The notes beneath the pieces are model-generated. The model worked only from the letters and a program-made list of their open reading frames with translations, was not told the origin of the DNA and made no database searches. From assembly GCF_003073045.1 (NCBI RefSeq), contig NC_037591.1:22787319-22851318 (forward strand): a DNA stretch of 64,000 bases, in the 5' to 3' direction. Origin of the DNA: Pomacea canaliculata (lineage: Eukaryota; Mollusca; Gastropoda; Architaenioglossa; Ampullariidae). The translations under genes and the position numbers were made by a program. Positions 13,880 through 27,200 of the stretch are shown in pieces (within the stretch, counting starts at the first letter, position 1; each line of letters begins with the position of its first letter).

Positions 13880-14205
13880 ACCTTAGTCAACGGGACTGGA
13901 AGAAACTATTAGAAGAAGAGGAGTAGTCGTATGCGAAAGTACGGATGCCGATGGGCTCAGACAGGTACCGGGACCAGCATCTGAAATAGAGAAGTTCATG
14001 GTGGATAGTTTATAGGCTATGCAGTCAGTAGCGGCTATGCAGTGAAGAGAGCGAATAATGGATGTTTTATGTTCAGATCCATAACATATGTCCAGGTGAG
14101 ACCACAGCATCGTCCTCAAAATCTTTCAAGAAAGAGATTTGGCAATGCCCGCTAAAAGAACATTACAATAGTCGATCCTTGAGATGCACGAAAGCAAAGA
14201 CTAGT
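13880..14205 (-). pseudogene. CR1/L2-like LINE reverse-transcriptase 3' fragment
   Basis: On the minus strand the segment near 14,200-14,120 translates to 'ISRIDYCNVLLAGIAKSLS'. This is the very common C-terminal motif (SRxDYCNxLLxGxP) of CR1/L2/Rex-type LINE polyproteins. It is followed downstream by 'IIRSLHCIAA' and 'YKLSTMNFS', which correspond to the usual 'LRSLHWLP...YKLSTLTF' blocks. Stops and frame changes make it a fossil. No 5' part of the element is recognisable. Confidence 0.78.
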
Positions 14206-14604
14206 CTCTAGGCTGCATTTCCTGTCTCCAGGCAGTGGGATTGCTTTCATCAGACATGTCCCCAACCTCCAGCCAGCTGGAGCGCATAAAATATCTCATA
14301 TCTCAAACGATCTAACCAGACTCCATGGAAGGATGCATTTTGAAGACCTTGCGCGAAAGACAGTGAGCAATAATCAGTTTTCTTTGAGATCATGTTAACG
14401 TTCAAAAAAACTGATTTTTTAGTTTAAATATTGACATAGATGTTTACATATTTACATAAATGTCTGTGCGCCTACCCATCCCAACTCTGTCTTTTCAGCA
14501 AAACAGACCCATGATCTTAAAATAAATAAATGTATAAAAATAAAAACACAAATGGTCTTGAAAAAGAAATAACACAAAATTAAATTCAAGCATGTAAACA
14601 ATTT

Positions 14605-14675
14605 AAAAACTACATTAGGAATCGAACCCTTACACTTCACCACCCTCTTATCACTGCAGTACTCACAGCAAGTTC
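14605..14675 (-). mobile_element. Possible tRNA-derived SINE fragment
   Basis: The minus strand contains a strong B-box-like GGGTTCGATTCC preceded by GTGATAAGAGGGTGGTGAAG. This resembles the 3' half of a tRNA or a tRNA-derived SINE. The 5' half does not provide a good A box or acceptor pairing, so a functional tRNA is unlikely. Confidence 0.35.
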
Positions 14676-14880
14676 CCCGAGGTTTCATTATTTATTAACA
14701 TAGTTATGGATTCAAGTTTGTTTTGAAGGACATAGATTTTGTCTACAAATTATCTTACACACCTCTGATGTTACCTGCGTGGCGAAGTGTAGCGTGTCCA
14801 CGTGACCGGCAGACGACGTTTGGACAGGTGTGGTCAACGTCACGCGCCATCAAGAATGTCCTTCATAGTTTCCAGAGCAA

Positions 14881-14962
14881 CCTGTGTGTGTGGTTTGTGT
14901 GTGTGTGGTTGTGTGTGTGTGGTTGTGTGTGTGTGTGTGTGGTGGTGTGTGTTGTGTTGTAA
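14881..14962 (+). repeat. (TG)n-rich microsatellite
   Basis: TG/GTTG tracts broken by GGTT interruptions. Confidence 0.9.
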
Positions 14963-15858
14963 ATAAGGGGAGAGGGAGAAGCGGAGGCAAAAATTGTTGA
15001 TACCGTGCAAGAGCGAACCCCACCTGCCTGATTTGTTTCGCGCCTCCCGGGAGTGCAGTTAGAAGTCATGGAAGTGGCTTTCTTTCTTTTACTTTTAAAT
15101 TCTCTTTTCTTGCCTTTCTTTTTACTGTCATTCGGGAGTTTCTCGTTAGGGCTGGCTTTATGACTTTAATCATGGCAAACGATGTTGTAAAAAAGAAAAA
15201 AATGCTGTAAGTAGCAGCTCTTCCTACTGGCACGTGCATGACAAGGATGAGGGATGGGGTATTGGATAACCACGTGACCCGAGGTCACCAATCGATTCAC
15301 ACCCTCCTTCTAGGGACAAAAAAAGGGAAACGTGTGAAAAAACAAAATTAGATTAGTTATGTTCAAAGGTACCTTGCTATTTGAAATTTAACCTACGGAG
15401 ATTAATCAAGCGTTTCATCTTCTCAGTAGATTTCCACCGCTGTTGATGGCGGCCTGTCTTTAAATAGAAATAAGCAGCCTGCGCCTTCTGAAACGGCGAT
15501 GATGGCCATTTTTAACACCTCTTTCAGCTGCTTTCATTTGCTTCTGGTTACGAGTGCACGGGCAGCGCGATCCGCTTCCAACAGACGTTCCAGTGACCGG
15601 CCACCACCACCACCACACCCCACCCCCTCTGCAATCACACAGTGACGTGACACGATACGGGGGGAAAAGGGGGGGACCCACGGGGGCGGAGCTAAGCAGA
15701 AGAATGGGCAGGTCTCTTCTGGCACGCAGAAAGCTGAAGGTCCTTGCAAACCTTGGACTTGAAAGTTCCCTGTCCGCTCTTGTCGAAAAGTTCGTGCAGA
15801 CGTGAGGTTGGGTGACGCCACGACTTGCCTCGCGGCCCCTACATGCACGCGCGCGTTG

Positions 15859-16013
15859 TGACGTCACACTGGTGCACCGCGGTGTCGGCGGCAACCCAGC
15901 ATCGTGGCCGGGTGTCGGGCAGCGCCACAAAGCTTCTATTTAAGTAGCGGGGCTTCCTGCGAGACGCGTCCCTGCGTCTGATCACACCGGCCAGGAGGCA
16001 GCGACAGCCACGA
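15859..16013 (+). promoter_or_regulatory. Candidate promoter: CRE, TATA-like box, downstream ATG
   Basis: The region is unusually CpG-rich for this window. A perfect cAMP-response element TGACGTCA lies at 15,859-15,866 and a second CRE-like TGACGTGA near 15,641. A TATA-like TATTTAAG is at 15,937-15,944. The first ATG downstream (16,013) opens only a 38-codon frame with no recognised domain, so no gene is called. The arrangement is what a signal-responsive polymerase II promoter looks like. The transcript it would drive is unknown. Confidence 0.35.
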
Positions 16014-16650
16014 TGAAGTGTTTCCATGCGCGCGGCCTGTTAAGCTACCTTCACAAGAAACTTTTTTTCTCAGGCGAAAGCATTCTTCTGCCATCACTCT
16101 TACCACGATCCCAGAGGATTCTGTACTGAAGCATGGATGATAATGCCCCGGATGAAGCCCCTTGAACAAGACCCAGACTTTGTCCGTCGTTGTTTTTGGA
16201 GGACTTTAGCTCGATGCCAGTCGGCCAAAATTCCTGTAAAATATTGGCAGGTTTGTTACCACATCCACCATCAGTTAGCAAGACTCTACATCGAGCCTCA
16301 GGCCCGATGTTTGGAGATGTATTGGACAACCATGAGACATTTTGGGGGTCGCGTACCTTCCAGAGAAGAAGCGAAGTCAGGAGCAGAATTACGAACAAAA
16401 CAGAAGTTGATAAGTAACTGTTACAAGTATCACGGAGCCGTTAGTTGTCGTGTGAACGGTGCTTTAAAGGAAGCGCACTGGCATTGATAAAGGAACTAAT
16501 ACCCTGGCCAAGCATGCAGGCTTGTGTCGTACTTTACCGAAGGAAAGAAGGATCCTCTAGAAAATCGCTCCTGCCAACACAACACTGTAATCAATAACTT
16601 TCTTTGATAAGCTCTTTCTCTTTTTCGCTCTTACTCAATCTTCTTTGTCT

Positions 16651-17032
16651 GTGACTGTTTCTCTCTCTCTCACACTAACACCTCCTATTCACCCACACAC
16701 ACACACAAGCGCGCGAGTGCGAGCACACACACACCTAGAGACACAGAGAAGGATTTGTCTAACAGGGGGGGGGGGGAGGAGGGGAGGGGGGAGGAGGAGG
16801 AGGAGACAAGATGTCGCGAACTGTTTCTCAGTTTGGGAGCAGGTTCTGCTGCAGTGACTTCAATAGTGAATGTAATTGTTACTCATCTGAAAACATCCTC
16901 TCTCCTGTCTTTTTCCAAATGCATTCTTTCCCCTCTCTTTCTCTTTCTTCTCTCTCTTTCTCTCTCTTTCTCTCGTTCTTTCTCTCTTCTCTCTTTATCT
17001 CTCTCTTTCTCTCTCTCTCTTTCTCTCTGAGA
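16651..17032 (+). repeat. CT/TTTC-rich polypyrimidine tract with interposed G/GA run
   Basis: TCTC and TTTC repeats flank a CA tract, and a polypurine block with an uninterrupted G run sits near 16,764-16,805. Such homopurine/homopyrimidine DNA can form triplex or G-quadruplex structure. All open frames across it are repeat artefacts. Confidence 0.85.
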
Positions 17033-17584
17033 ACGTGGCTGGAAGGAGAATAATTTCTCGTTGTCAGAGTGCCTCCGCTCTGGTGAACTTTATGCACCTA
17101 ATATGTTCTGATTTTTTTTCTGCTGAGCTTTTCTCTAATCCGTTGTAAGCAGCTATTGCTGGCATTTGAATGTTTACACGGGGACAGAGGGCGCTTCCAG
17201 TGAGCTAGGAATGGAACAGACAGCTCTGCGCCTCTTCGCCCATAATCAAACACAACACAAAATATCTTGAAACGACTTGCAACGACGGAGCTAAGGGTCC
17301 TTCCAGCAGGACACAGATGCATGGCAGTGAAGGATGCAATAGTGCATTGGACTTTAGGGTATTACTTTAAAGGGTAAACCATGTTGTTTGTTGTTTAAAA
17401 TTAAATTGTTTGTGAACAGTCCCGCTACATACTTGTGATGTCGTCGCCTGATGACATCGCTACTTTTATGGGCACAGGTCTGAACCGTTGAAGTTTTGAC
17501 CTGTAAACAACACCAGGCCCTGGACATCACCTCTCCTCTCACTTCACACATCTTCCACATCGTAATTCTCCAGGTTAATGCTTC

Positions 17585-17700
17585 TTGTCTCGTCTCTTTT
17601 GTTAAGTGCATTGAGCGAGAAGTGTGCTTTATAAACGTTCATTGTTGTAAATAATAATAATAATAATCATCATCATCATCAGCATCATCATCATCATCGA
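17585..17700 (+). mobile_element. LINE/SINE 3' tail with (AAT)n/(CAT)n microsatellite
   Basis: The motif GTTAAGTGCATTGAGCGAG..GTGTGCTTTATAAACGTTCATT is followed at once by (AAT)n and (CAT)n. This is the typical tail shared by CR1/L2-like LINEs and dependent SINEs in invertebrates ('aagcgctttgagc...gcgctatataaa'). Only the tail remains. Confidence 0.5.
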
Positions 17701-20700
17701 ACCAGTAGACCAGATTTTTGATGACGCACGTGATGCGTCCACACCGACTGAAAAATTGTAGGCGCTGAAGGCTGAGTAAGAGAAAGTTGAGCCATGAGTT
17801 TATTTCTGTGTGAATATGGCCAGAAAGACAGGGAGAAAGTAAAGAAGGAAGGACGAATAAAAAGAACGAAAGAAAATCTGTTTTTTCGCTTGATGGCGAT
17901 ATCTTTTTCAAGTCTTGGAGATCTTGAGCCTCAGCTCGATTCATTTGCCGCTCTTTCTTGCCGAGCCTTTCATGTGTCCTGACTGTGGGGAATAGGCAAC
18001 TGCTCTCAGTTGTTCGTGGACACACTCCACCGGCTCCCCCACCGCCACTTTGGCTAAATCTAATTAATGAGATCAAGAGCAGGCTACTCCTGCAAGCCCT
18101 CCAGCGCTCGGACATTCTGTGTTCATGCCTATGTACTGCGCGTGCGTGAGTGCTTGAGTAGGTATGTGTGCGTGTGTGTATGGTTACATATGTGTGTGTG
18201 AGAGAGAGTGAGTGAACACAACCATTTGTACGTCCAGATGTGTGTTCGCCTGTAACTGTGTTTGTGCTTGCATGTGTAAATGTGTGTTTGTGTGTTTGCT
18301 TGTATGTTCTGCGTGTATGCGTGTGCGTGCGTTTCTGCGTTTGAGTCCTCATCGCTATTGTATTCTATACCTCCTCCCTCTGTTAAACCTTCTTCACTGA
18401 TGGCGGTTAGAGCAGCATCTCGAGGTCTGCATGGCGCTGTGTCCAAAAAACTTCCTCTTTCTGACTAGCAGAACAAAAATGAAAAACCTGATTATGTTAT
18501 AAAAGGTTACATTATAGGTGATATTATTGAAGGTTGCACCATAAAAATTATATTATAAAGGTGATATTATTGAAAACTATATTACAAAAGTTTTATTCTT
18601 AAACGTTATACCATAGAAAGTTTTATTATAGGTTATATTATAGAAGGTTGCACTGTAAAGATATTATAGAAGGTGAAGGCGAGGAAGGCCATGACCTAAA
18701 CACAGTGAATCACTTACTATCACTTCTAGGACCATCAGAGACTGAGGCTCGTTAGTGTTAGCTTGAGCAGTCACTGATGTCTTTCTACAATGACTTACCA
18801 CCAACAAGAATTTTATGCATCACAGAAAAATGCAATCATGAGTGGTACATGCCTACATTTGAATGAAAATGACGATAAGCATATGGCACCTGTTTAAAGG
18901 ACATGATGCACACACACAGAGTTTAAAAAGAAATTTACTCACACACACACACATATATACACTCTTTCTCTGTGTGTACCTATTTGTGTGTTTGTGTACA
19001 CTTGAGCACGCATTATGTGTGTGAGAGAGAGAGAAAGCTCATGTTCAAGCGTACTTGCCTGGCTGGAACTTGAGGAAACAAGAAGAAGAAGGAAAGAGGA
19101 CAAAAACAAAGAAAAAAGGTTGTGCACTCAGTCCTGTAGTTTAGAGCAAACGGAAATGTGACTGCAGCTGCAGTGTTACAAGGAGGAGAGAGGCTTCAGA
19201 AGATAAAAGGGAAGCAATTGTTGACTTAAGAAAGCGGCGGTTCGTGGCGTTTTGGATGTGGATCATCCGGCAAAAATTCACGGAAAATGGAAGGCGAGGA
19301 ATTTAAATTGCTGTTTGGACGCAAAAAAAAAAAAAAAGAAAAGGAGAAAAAAAGGAACAAAAAGATAATCGCGCGCACGCACGCACACACACACACACAA
19401 ACACACTTTCTTCTTTTCCTAATCTCTCTCCTTTTTCTGTTACGGAGGCAAGCACGCGCACACTCACACACACCAACTCACTGACCCCTCCACCCCACCC
19501 ACCCCCACACATACAGGGGGAGAGAGAGAAACAGGAGGAGATAGAATCAGCACATACAAGCTATGGTTTTCCAATACAAACTATGGTTCCTGTTCATTGC
19601 CCTTCGTTAAACACAAATTTTAATAGAAAATGACATTGGAAATCGACCCAATATTAAAAATGTCCTACCATTCCTATCATTGCTTGATTAAGCAATGGAT
19701 TAACACCCAAAATGTCAGATCCTCAGGTTAGTCTGCTACATTCAAAGTGCTTTCGGCTTATTAACATTTAAAAGTTGTCTTTTCCCACTCTCTTTATCAA
19801 TTTACTGTATCTTGGACTTTGTTCAGTCATTAATCAACGACATTCATTAATCTTTGCACAACATCGTTGTTAGTCCATAATCCCTAATTTTTTTCTTAAT
19901 TTATCTTTACTGAAACTTATTCATCGCGCTTTGTTCCTCTGAACGATGGCGTGATCCATCTGCAAACCATTGTACCCCACATGTCTTCAAATCCCAATTT
20001 TTACCAGTCCTATCAAAAGTCCGGGTAGCTTTGCAGTTACGTGCACTGGCAAGTTGAAGATAACTGCCTAGCAGGGAACAAAACAACCCCTCCATGTGCA
20101 TCCAGGTCACATGCCAATCACGTTGTGACTTTAAACACTTAAACCATCTGCTTCCCATTGCATGAGCTCTCCTCGATGCAAAAGCCATTAGGCAGGGAGG
20201 CACGATGGCGGCTGGTAACTGGATTATAAAATGCGCCGCTAAGCGCCGTTGAGAGAATTCAAGATGACAATGTTTCTCGGACCACCAGGCTCTGGCCTAC
20301 AGAGACCAGCTCGCCAAAACAAGATATTTATTTATCTGCTGCATCCTTTTGCCATGCTCCAAAAGTTTAGGGTTCTTTTCACTTACACCAGTCGGGTCGT
20401 TTGTTACTCGGCTAATTAAAGATGGTGGGGATGGAGAAGTGACACGAAGAGGACACAGACCTCTGAGAAGAACAACGCTGGTCATCATTCGACGGAGATG
20501 ATGGACGGATAATGTGACTTAGAGAAGAACGAATTGTTTTCCAGAGAGTTGAGACGGACAAGTGTTTACTGCGCTTCTTTAAAGAGGAACAACCTATTGA
20601 TAACTTTTATAAGTGTCCGTAACACGACTATTCCTTAATTCATCCTCCCATTGAATTCATCCCAAGAAGACAGAAGAGCTTGTGAACAGTCTCTCCATTT

Positions 20701-23700
20701 TATTCTGGTGTGTGGCTGTTGGCGCTGGTAATTTTGTTCGCCTCTTTGTTTTCTTTCGTCCTACGCTTTTTGCTGTATGCTGGGTGCTATCTTATTTCGT
20801 TGCCCCTCGATTTTTTATTTCTTGTCACCTCCTCTTATCTATTTCCTTAAAGAATAAAACATGTAAAAAGTTTGGTGGCTGACTCAGTAATTACATTACT
20901 GCCCAGGCATACCGTGTGTGTTTTTTTCTCTTTCAAATAAATGCTATACCGTTCCTTGCTTGTGAGGGGAATTCCCTGTGGATCACAGAGAAACACATCA
21001 GCAGAAGACAGGATCCGACATTGCAGGAGTCGAACTATTTGGTTTCCTGGGCGTTCCATTTCAGATAGAAAGAAACAAAGAGGTACAGGAGAGAGAAAAA
21101 GGCAGTAACGAGCGTGGTAACTGGTGAAGAAATAAAAAAACAAACTTTAGAACGAGAACTTTGTAACCATGCATTATTCTGATTGCCAGTGACACATAAA
21201 ATCGTACATTCACAGAAGAAACTAAAATAAACCAAAGCCAGGCGTGATTACTGTATTCATCGTTCATCTTTAATCTTCTCTGTGCTGTGAGCACTCTCTC
21301 TAATTGCAACATTTAATGAAAAATCTCTCCGTTACCTGCTCGCACGCCGGACGCACACATGCTTTCACGGCACCACACATCGATACAAGCGCGCTACTCT
21401 TGCCCGTTCATGTTGAGAACTAAAAGGATGATGTATGAACAAACCTGGATCGCCATCCCTCTTCTTTATTTATTTATTTGTCGCTCGTCGCGGGACTGCG
21501 TCAAACGGTTGACAAGGCATAGCATACAGCTCGCGTGCTCGGTGGTGCGTTGTGACCCTGTGGTGGTGATGGTTGTTTGGTTCGACTTTGAGGTCGCCTT
21601 GATTGACTGGTTGGATAGTTAAACTTTATCATGACAAAGAAGAAGACCATGGCAAAAATTAAGATAAGGAGTTTGAATAAATGTTATATTGGCAACGCTG
21701 ATCTGAGAGCCAAAGAATATCGAAGATTTAAAGAAAAAAAACCCAAAAAACCAAAAACAAAAAAAACAAAACAAAAAGAAAAAGAAAAAAAGAAAAAAAG
21801 CGACAAACTATTATGTCCATCACCTCCCATCTCTCTCTCTGACACACACACCCACGCGCGCACACACACAAACATCTCGTTCCACCCTCATCACGTCACC
21901 TGCCGTGGCTAGGCCTAAATTTAGCCTCAAGATGGCTCACAACACTGCCCGGATGTTAGAGAAATAGGAAAGGCCTCAACGAGTTGGCACGTTCTAAAAA
22001 GGCCAAATTAACTTTCCTTGCCGGCGCCATGAATTATGGAACACGCTCCATTTTTCCTCTCACTCAAAGGGCGGCCCTCTAGCCTCGGACAGAAGCGGAG
22101 CGTGAGGAAGGTCCCTGATGCGTGCGGCCGCCATGACAGCAAGATGGCTGACGACACACAGGACGATATGCGGAGTTTATAGGCACTTTCTCTTTTGCTC
22201 TTCAATTATTTTATGTTACCGTTGTCTGGAAGTAAGGGGAGTACAGAAATTTTCGCTTCATTGCACATGTGATATAGACACCTCTGTATATTATGTACAC
22301 ACAAACACAAACACAGACATATAGATATAAGGTCCGAAGTTTTGGGGACATTTCAGATTTCTTGTTTTGTTTCCAAACTTAATGTCAAACCTTGATGTCT
22401 AAGAAATTCTTTTTATAGACCTCTGTCCCACTGATTTTATTGTCTTCAAGGTCTGTATACTTCTTTTTTATTATCAACATCTTGTGTGTGTGTGGTGAAG
22501 AAAGTTCACGTACTAAGACCTGAAGTTTAATGAGTTAGACATGAATGAACTTAGGACAAAGCTTCCTTAGCCATCTACTGCGGTACTAGTCAAATTAACT
22601 CTCATTGATAAGTTTTCTTGCTTTTTGGAGTAGCATTACCTGCGTTAAAGATTATGTTTTACCGCCTTTTCATTCATGTATCCATAACAACGAGGCTAAA
22701 TAGTGGCACAATGCAAGTAGCATTGCTGAAGACGTGAAGGACGACGATTTCGTTGCATTTATTAAAATTTTAAGGACGACTTTTGTATGTTTTTGTTTAC
22801 AGTGGAGAGGTGGAATAAAAACAGAAACAAAAACAGTCCGCTCTTGTAATACCCACAAGACCACAAAAATAAATAAAAAGGTGATAGAATGTTTTCCTAG
22901 AAATTTTGACAAGAACAATTTCATCCCGTTTCACCGTTACATCACTTTGTAGAGAAATGTGTCGTGAACTGGGATTGGTTCTTGGTTGTTGTTTTTTTGA
23001 AAAAATTAAAACTACACTCTCTCCGGTTTGTGAAATATCATCGCGTTTTTTTTCCTGCCGAAAGCTTTTTGTATGCTACACGTTCTCTTCGTCAAAATCT
23101 TGTTACATATTGAATTATAAAGAGATCAGTTTTTTTTTTTTATTGTTTGCATTTTGAGTTCACTAGGTGAAACAGAAATCATGGAATATAGTGCTTTAGG
23201 CAGATTCCGAACTCTAACTGCTCCCTTGCACTCCATAATTTAGCAGACTAGTCATCTCTGGCATTGGTGTAATGAAAACAAACTTTATTATTCTGCGTGC
23301 TCACTTTTAATTGAAAGTTATGGATGTCATAGTGCAAAAATATTAAAATCTCAGTCCACATATTTTGCATTCATTTTGTGCCTTCATGCTGGAAGGGAAG
23401 GGGAACTTCCATTTACAAAAATTTTTAAGATACGTATTATATATTTTATTGTATAATTTATACTTTGATATTCATCAGTCTGATAACAAATGTATTGTAA
23501 AATTGAGGCTAAGCTCCAAAACAACAGAGAGAGAGGAGGGAATACACTGACAAGTTAATATTCACCTTAGCCCTTAGTTAAAAGGGATAAAACTTCTGAA
23601 TAAAGAATAAAAATGACAATAAAAATGACAACAGAAATTGCACAAAGCAAGACGAATTACCAAACAAGCTGTATCACTCAGCAGAACTGTGTGACTTCTT

Positions 23701-23925
23701 GTAAGGAGATCATAAAACTGTCCGTTGACCCCTGCACCTGTCGCACTTGCTAAGTTGAGATATCGCTCTTCCCATGACAGCACTTTCAGGCACATGTCCT
23801 AATTAAGCGTGAAGCAGGTGAAAGCAAACTATGTCAAATTCGGGCCTAATTATTCCCCCACAGCCCCAATTTTCTCCCTTCATCCTCTATCAATCGCCAG
23901 CATCAGGCTCTCTCTCTCTCACTTC
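17701..23925. other. Non-coding region, no gene recognised
   Basis: No exon chain or domain was recognised. Simple repeats occur (TG near 18,170-18,340, CA near 18,940-18,955, poly-A near 19,324, CA near 19,380-19,400, A-rich 21,735-21,800). Unique patches with homeodomain-like CTAATTAATGAG near 18,060 and GGCTAATTAAAGATGG near 20,412, plus YY1-like AAGATGGC words near 21,932 and 22,142, might be regulatory. Nothing shows this directly. Confidence 0.5.
18485..18690 (+). repeat. AT-rich degenerate minisatellite
   Basis: The words TTATA(T)TATAGAAGGTT, GGTGATATTATTGAA and AGGTTGCACCATAAA recur in approximate tandem at roughly 25-35-bp spacing, with drift between copies. Confidence 0.6.
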
Positions 23926-23928
23926 ATG

Positions 23929-24285
23929 CTAGATTCTGTCAAACGCGCTCTTAAAGTCCATGAAGCTGTCGACCAGATACAGTTGTTGGTGTTGTAGATG
24001 TTCTGCATTTAAAAATCTGTTCAACTGTGATCCTGCCCAGTTTGAAGCCAGCCAAATTTTCTGCATTTCCTCTGTGGTGATGTTTAGGCAATTTTGGATT
24101 ACTTTCAGCATGATCTTGCTTGGATGGATGATTAGTTGGTTCTGTAGCTTTGACACCAACATGACGTCACCAAGATATAACGAGATTAATCGTCTTTCAT
24201 CGTGATAGATCAGTCGAGCCATGCCAGTAACAAAAACAAATGCCAAGCCTTCCTTCCTTTTTTTTCGGGGGAGGGGGAATTTCAT
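23929..24285 (-). pseudogene. Non-LTR reverse-transcriptase fragment
   Basis: A 118-residue minus-strand frame carries blocks of the same element class as the 9.4-kb fossil. They are 'HPSKIMLKVIQNCLN' (usual form HPSKVMLxVILNRL), 'NAEHLQHQQLYLVDSFMD' and 'DFKSAFDRI', the conserved RT block usually read as DFKKAFDRVW. The expected EEQAGFR block is replaced by divergent sequence. The frame stops right after DFKSAFDRI, so only the N-terminal RT part survives. Its long intact frame may mean a younger insertion than the other copies. Confidence 0.78.
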
Positions 24286-27200
24286 AATGCAGGTGAGTCG
24301 TCAGCTGTTCAAGCCTGTCATGTGCGAGGCCCACGTCACATGACCAGTCAATTACGTCTTCCAAACGTCCTTTCCCTCCCACATCTGCCTCCCATCTTCG
24401 GAACAATTTTCCAAATTAAAATGGGGCGGGAGGGTGGGAGAGAGAAAAAAAAAAACCCAGCTTCTCCCATATCCTGGTTTTGTCCCTGCAAAATTCATGA
24501 CAGTCCTGGCCATGATTACAATGTATTTTCGGTTCTGATATTCACTGCAATATTCAATATAACAGCTCTTACTAAATAGCGTGGTAGCGAGCGGAAAAAG
24601 CCTATGGGAGTGATTAAGTGAGAAATGGAGGACGGTGGTGTGAAATCATCAGAGGAGCACAATGTGACACTAAACTATACAATGATATACAATGTTAGTC
24701 TATGATACCAGATGGCATCATGTCCTACCATTAACATACCGACTGCTTCTACATCTGACGCCCTCTGACATACACAGCTTGGTGGAATCCGTCAGAACTA
24801 GCAAAGCAAGACACCGCCTCCTACACCATGCCCTATGCGACCTGCGTGCTTGCCGAGATCACTGCACATCTCGAGTCTTGACACATATCATGCTCCAGAG
24901 ACTCCTTACTTATCACTTATTTCTCTCTCGAACATGAAATCGCAAGGAGAAACACTGAACTCGAGAAATAAAGACCATTTCCCTTGGCTGTTCAAATCTC
25001 ATTGTGAGTGAAATGATGTCGTATTGTGTGAAATGCTTCCAGTAAAACATGGCCTAGCACAGCATCTCTAGTGATGCAAGCTGTACATAACAATACAGAA
25101 TCTCGAAAGCGAAAGCAAAGAATGTTCATGTATCGTTACTGAATTCACAGGAAATGATTCTGGCATAGTATTTACAGACGTGTATCCTTCGATTGCTTGC
25201 AGACGAATTTTTGTTTACTTCTTGAGCGAGGTCAAAGCAAAAATTCTGCGACACCAAGAGAGCTTCTGTACAGAAGAATGCATTTCCTCGTCAAACACGA
25301 CAGTCTCCAGCTAAAACCTCCTGTTTTTATAGCCCTTTGCTCTCAAAATCTGTTACAACGGCGACAAGTACAAATTCAGCCATCGCTGCTGATCTCCCAG
25401 TCTGCACAGACCCACCTCAAGCTAATACTAGCTGCCATGTGTGGCATAATCTCGTGTAATTGGAGACTGGTTTTCTGTCGTTGACCACAAAACAAAAATC
25501 AATCCGTTTCAATACACCAAAAATATAAACAATGGGAAGGTCTGTGAGGTTAATAGTCGCTGATATCCATGTGAAAGAAGAAAAGCAGCACTAAGAAAAT
25601 TTAAGAATTTGTTCATGTGAATTTAAAGCAAACATTTAAATGCTTGGATGTTGTGAAAAAAAGGTGAGAAGGAATTAAAAAATAAAATTAAAGAAACGAA
25701 AGCATGAAATGAAAGTATTTATAACGTAAGTGGAAGAAATAGGCCTTGAAGATAGTTCAGCCAAAAAGGACTAATAAGTATAAAGTCAATTTAGTGTTGT
25801 TACTTTTAAGAATTCAAGGTGTATGCAGAAAAGGCATACTGATATGTGTGGTGTGTGGCATCATAGTGCAGGACGGTGCTCACTAGCCCCATAATTCCTC
25901 TAGCCATCACTCAGTTACAACAGAAAGATTTCGTCTCTTTCACTTAATGCTGAGCTACGATCTGCAAAATTTGTCAAACATTGAGTTTTGATAATCAGGA
26001 ATTGTGTTAAATCATTCTTTGTCGTTTGCAACCTCGATATCTCATTCTGATGTTTTGGTTTCTGAACCCTCATAGCCTTCAGGTTCAGACATGCAGAATT
26101 TCACATTATTTTTCACAGCTGCACAAAAATAAATCTTCCAAGGAATCCGATGCGACGTTGACAAGAAGCGAGATCTCGCAGTATTTTTGCGGATTACAGG
26201 TGGAAATTGTCGACTTTGAAATTAGATCATAAATACATGGTTTTATTTCAGCACTGCAGCTCACAGAATATATTATGTCTCTACCTACCAGAATCGCTGC
26301 ATAACTCTGATCACTCGACTGAGTTTTTAATGAAGAATGAGAATATGCATAACGAAGCCGAATCAAGAAAGCACGATGGCAAAAACGCAGATCTAATTGC
26401 CCCCCTTTTTTCAGTGCATGAATGTTTTCTGACAAATGCTGCTGGGATCTATTGTCACGGCAGCCCTCCATTAGAGTGTGCGCGGTTCTTGTCTCTTCAC
26501 ACATGAGAATGGCTCCGAGCACACGACATTGTGAGGACAAAACGAGACTCTTGCGTTAGAGAGCTGCACGCCAGGGAAGGTAATTCCATTTACTTACCTC
26601 CCTTGGGAAGGCAGGGAAATGTTCAAGCGGACGATCTCTCTCTAAGGACCTCTTATAATTTACAGATAATGCCTGCCTCTTGTAGCAGTTCCACCTCGAT
26701 CGTCCAAAATCGCTCTGGAGAATGGCTCCTTTTCTCTGTCAAGAGAGCGGGGCAGAGTGCTGTTCTCCGCAGTCTAGTGACCTAATCGCCAAAATCGAAT
26801 CAGGCGGCGATATGAATATTCATGTTGGCTAGCCTAGCATTTATTGTGCTGCACCGTCCATTTTCATGAGATCGTCGTTGACTTCCATGGTGCTGGTGGT
26901 GATTGTGGTGCTGTGGTCAGCAGTGGTCTGACTCCACTGATCAGCATACGTGCGTGGAGTTTGGTTTTTCCGCTGCTGGCCTTGATCCCTGACCTTTCGC
27001 TTTCAGATGCCCTTGACGGTGGTGAACAGGAGCAGGGATGAGGGAGCGAAGGGGAAGAAATAGGACACTTGACAGAAATACCAGACGAACGTTGAAGAAA
27101 CACGCACATGCATGCAGAAAAGCACACACACAAAAAGAACAGACATTAACTCCTAAAGATAGATGAGTGTAACGGACCCAAAGAATGAGTGCGTGTATGT

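Noticed and set aside
14605..14690. Functional tRNA gene on the minus strand
   Set aside because: Only the T-arm-like part is good. The acceptor and D arms do not pair. More likely a SINE remnant.
17639..18352. 237-codon minus-strand open frame
   Set aside because: Its composition (His/Thr-rich start, poly-Asp/Tyr end) comes from TG and GAT microsatellites. There is no domain or splice support.
24692..24937. 81-codon plus-strand frame rich in His/Arg/Leu
   Set aside because: No domain recognised and no convincing splice sites or homologous copy nearby.
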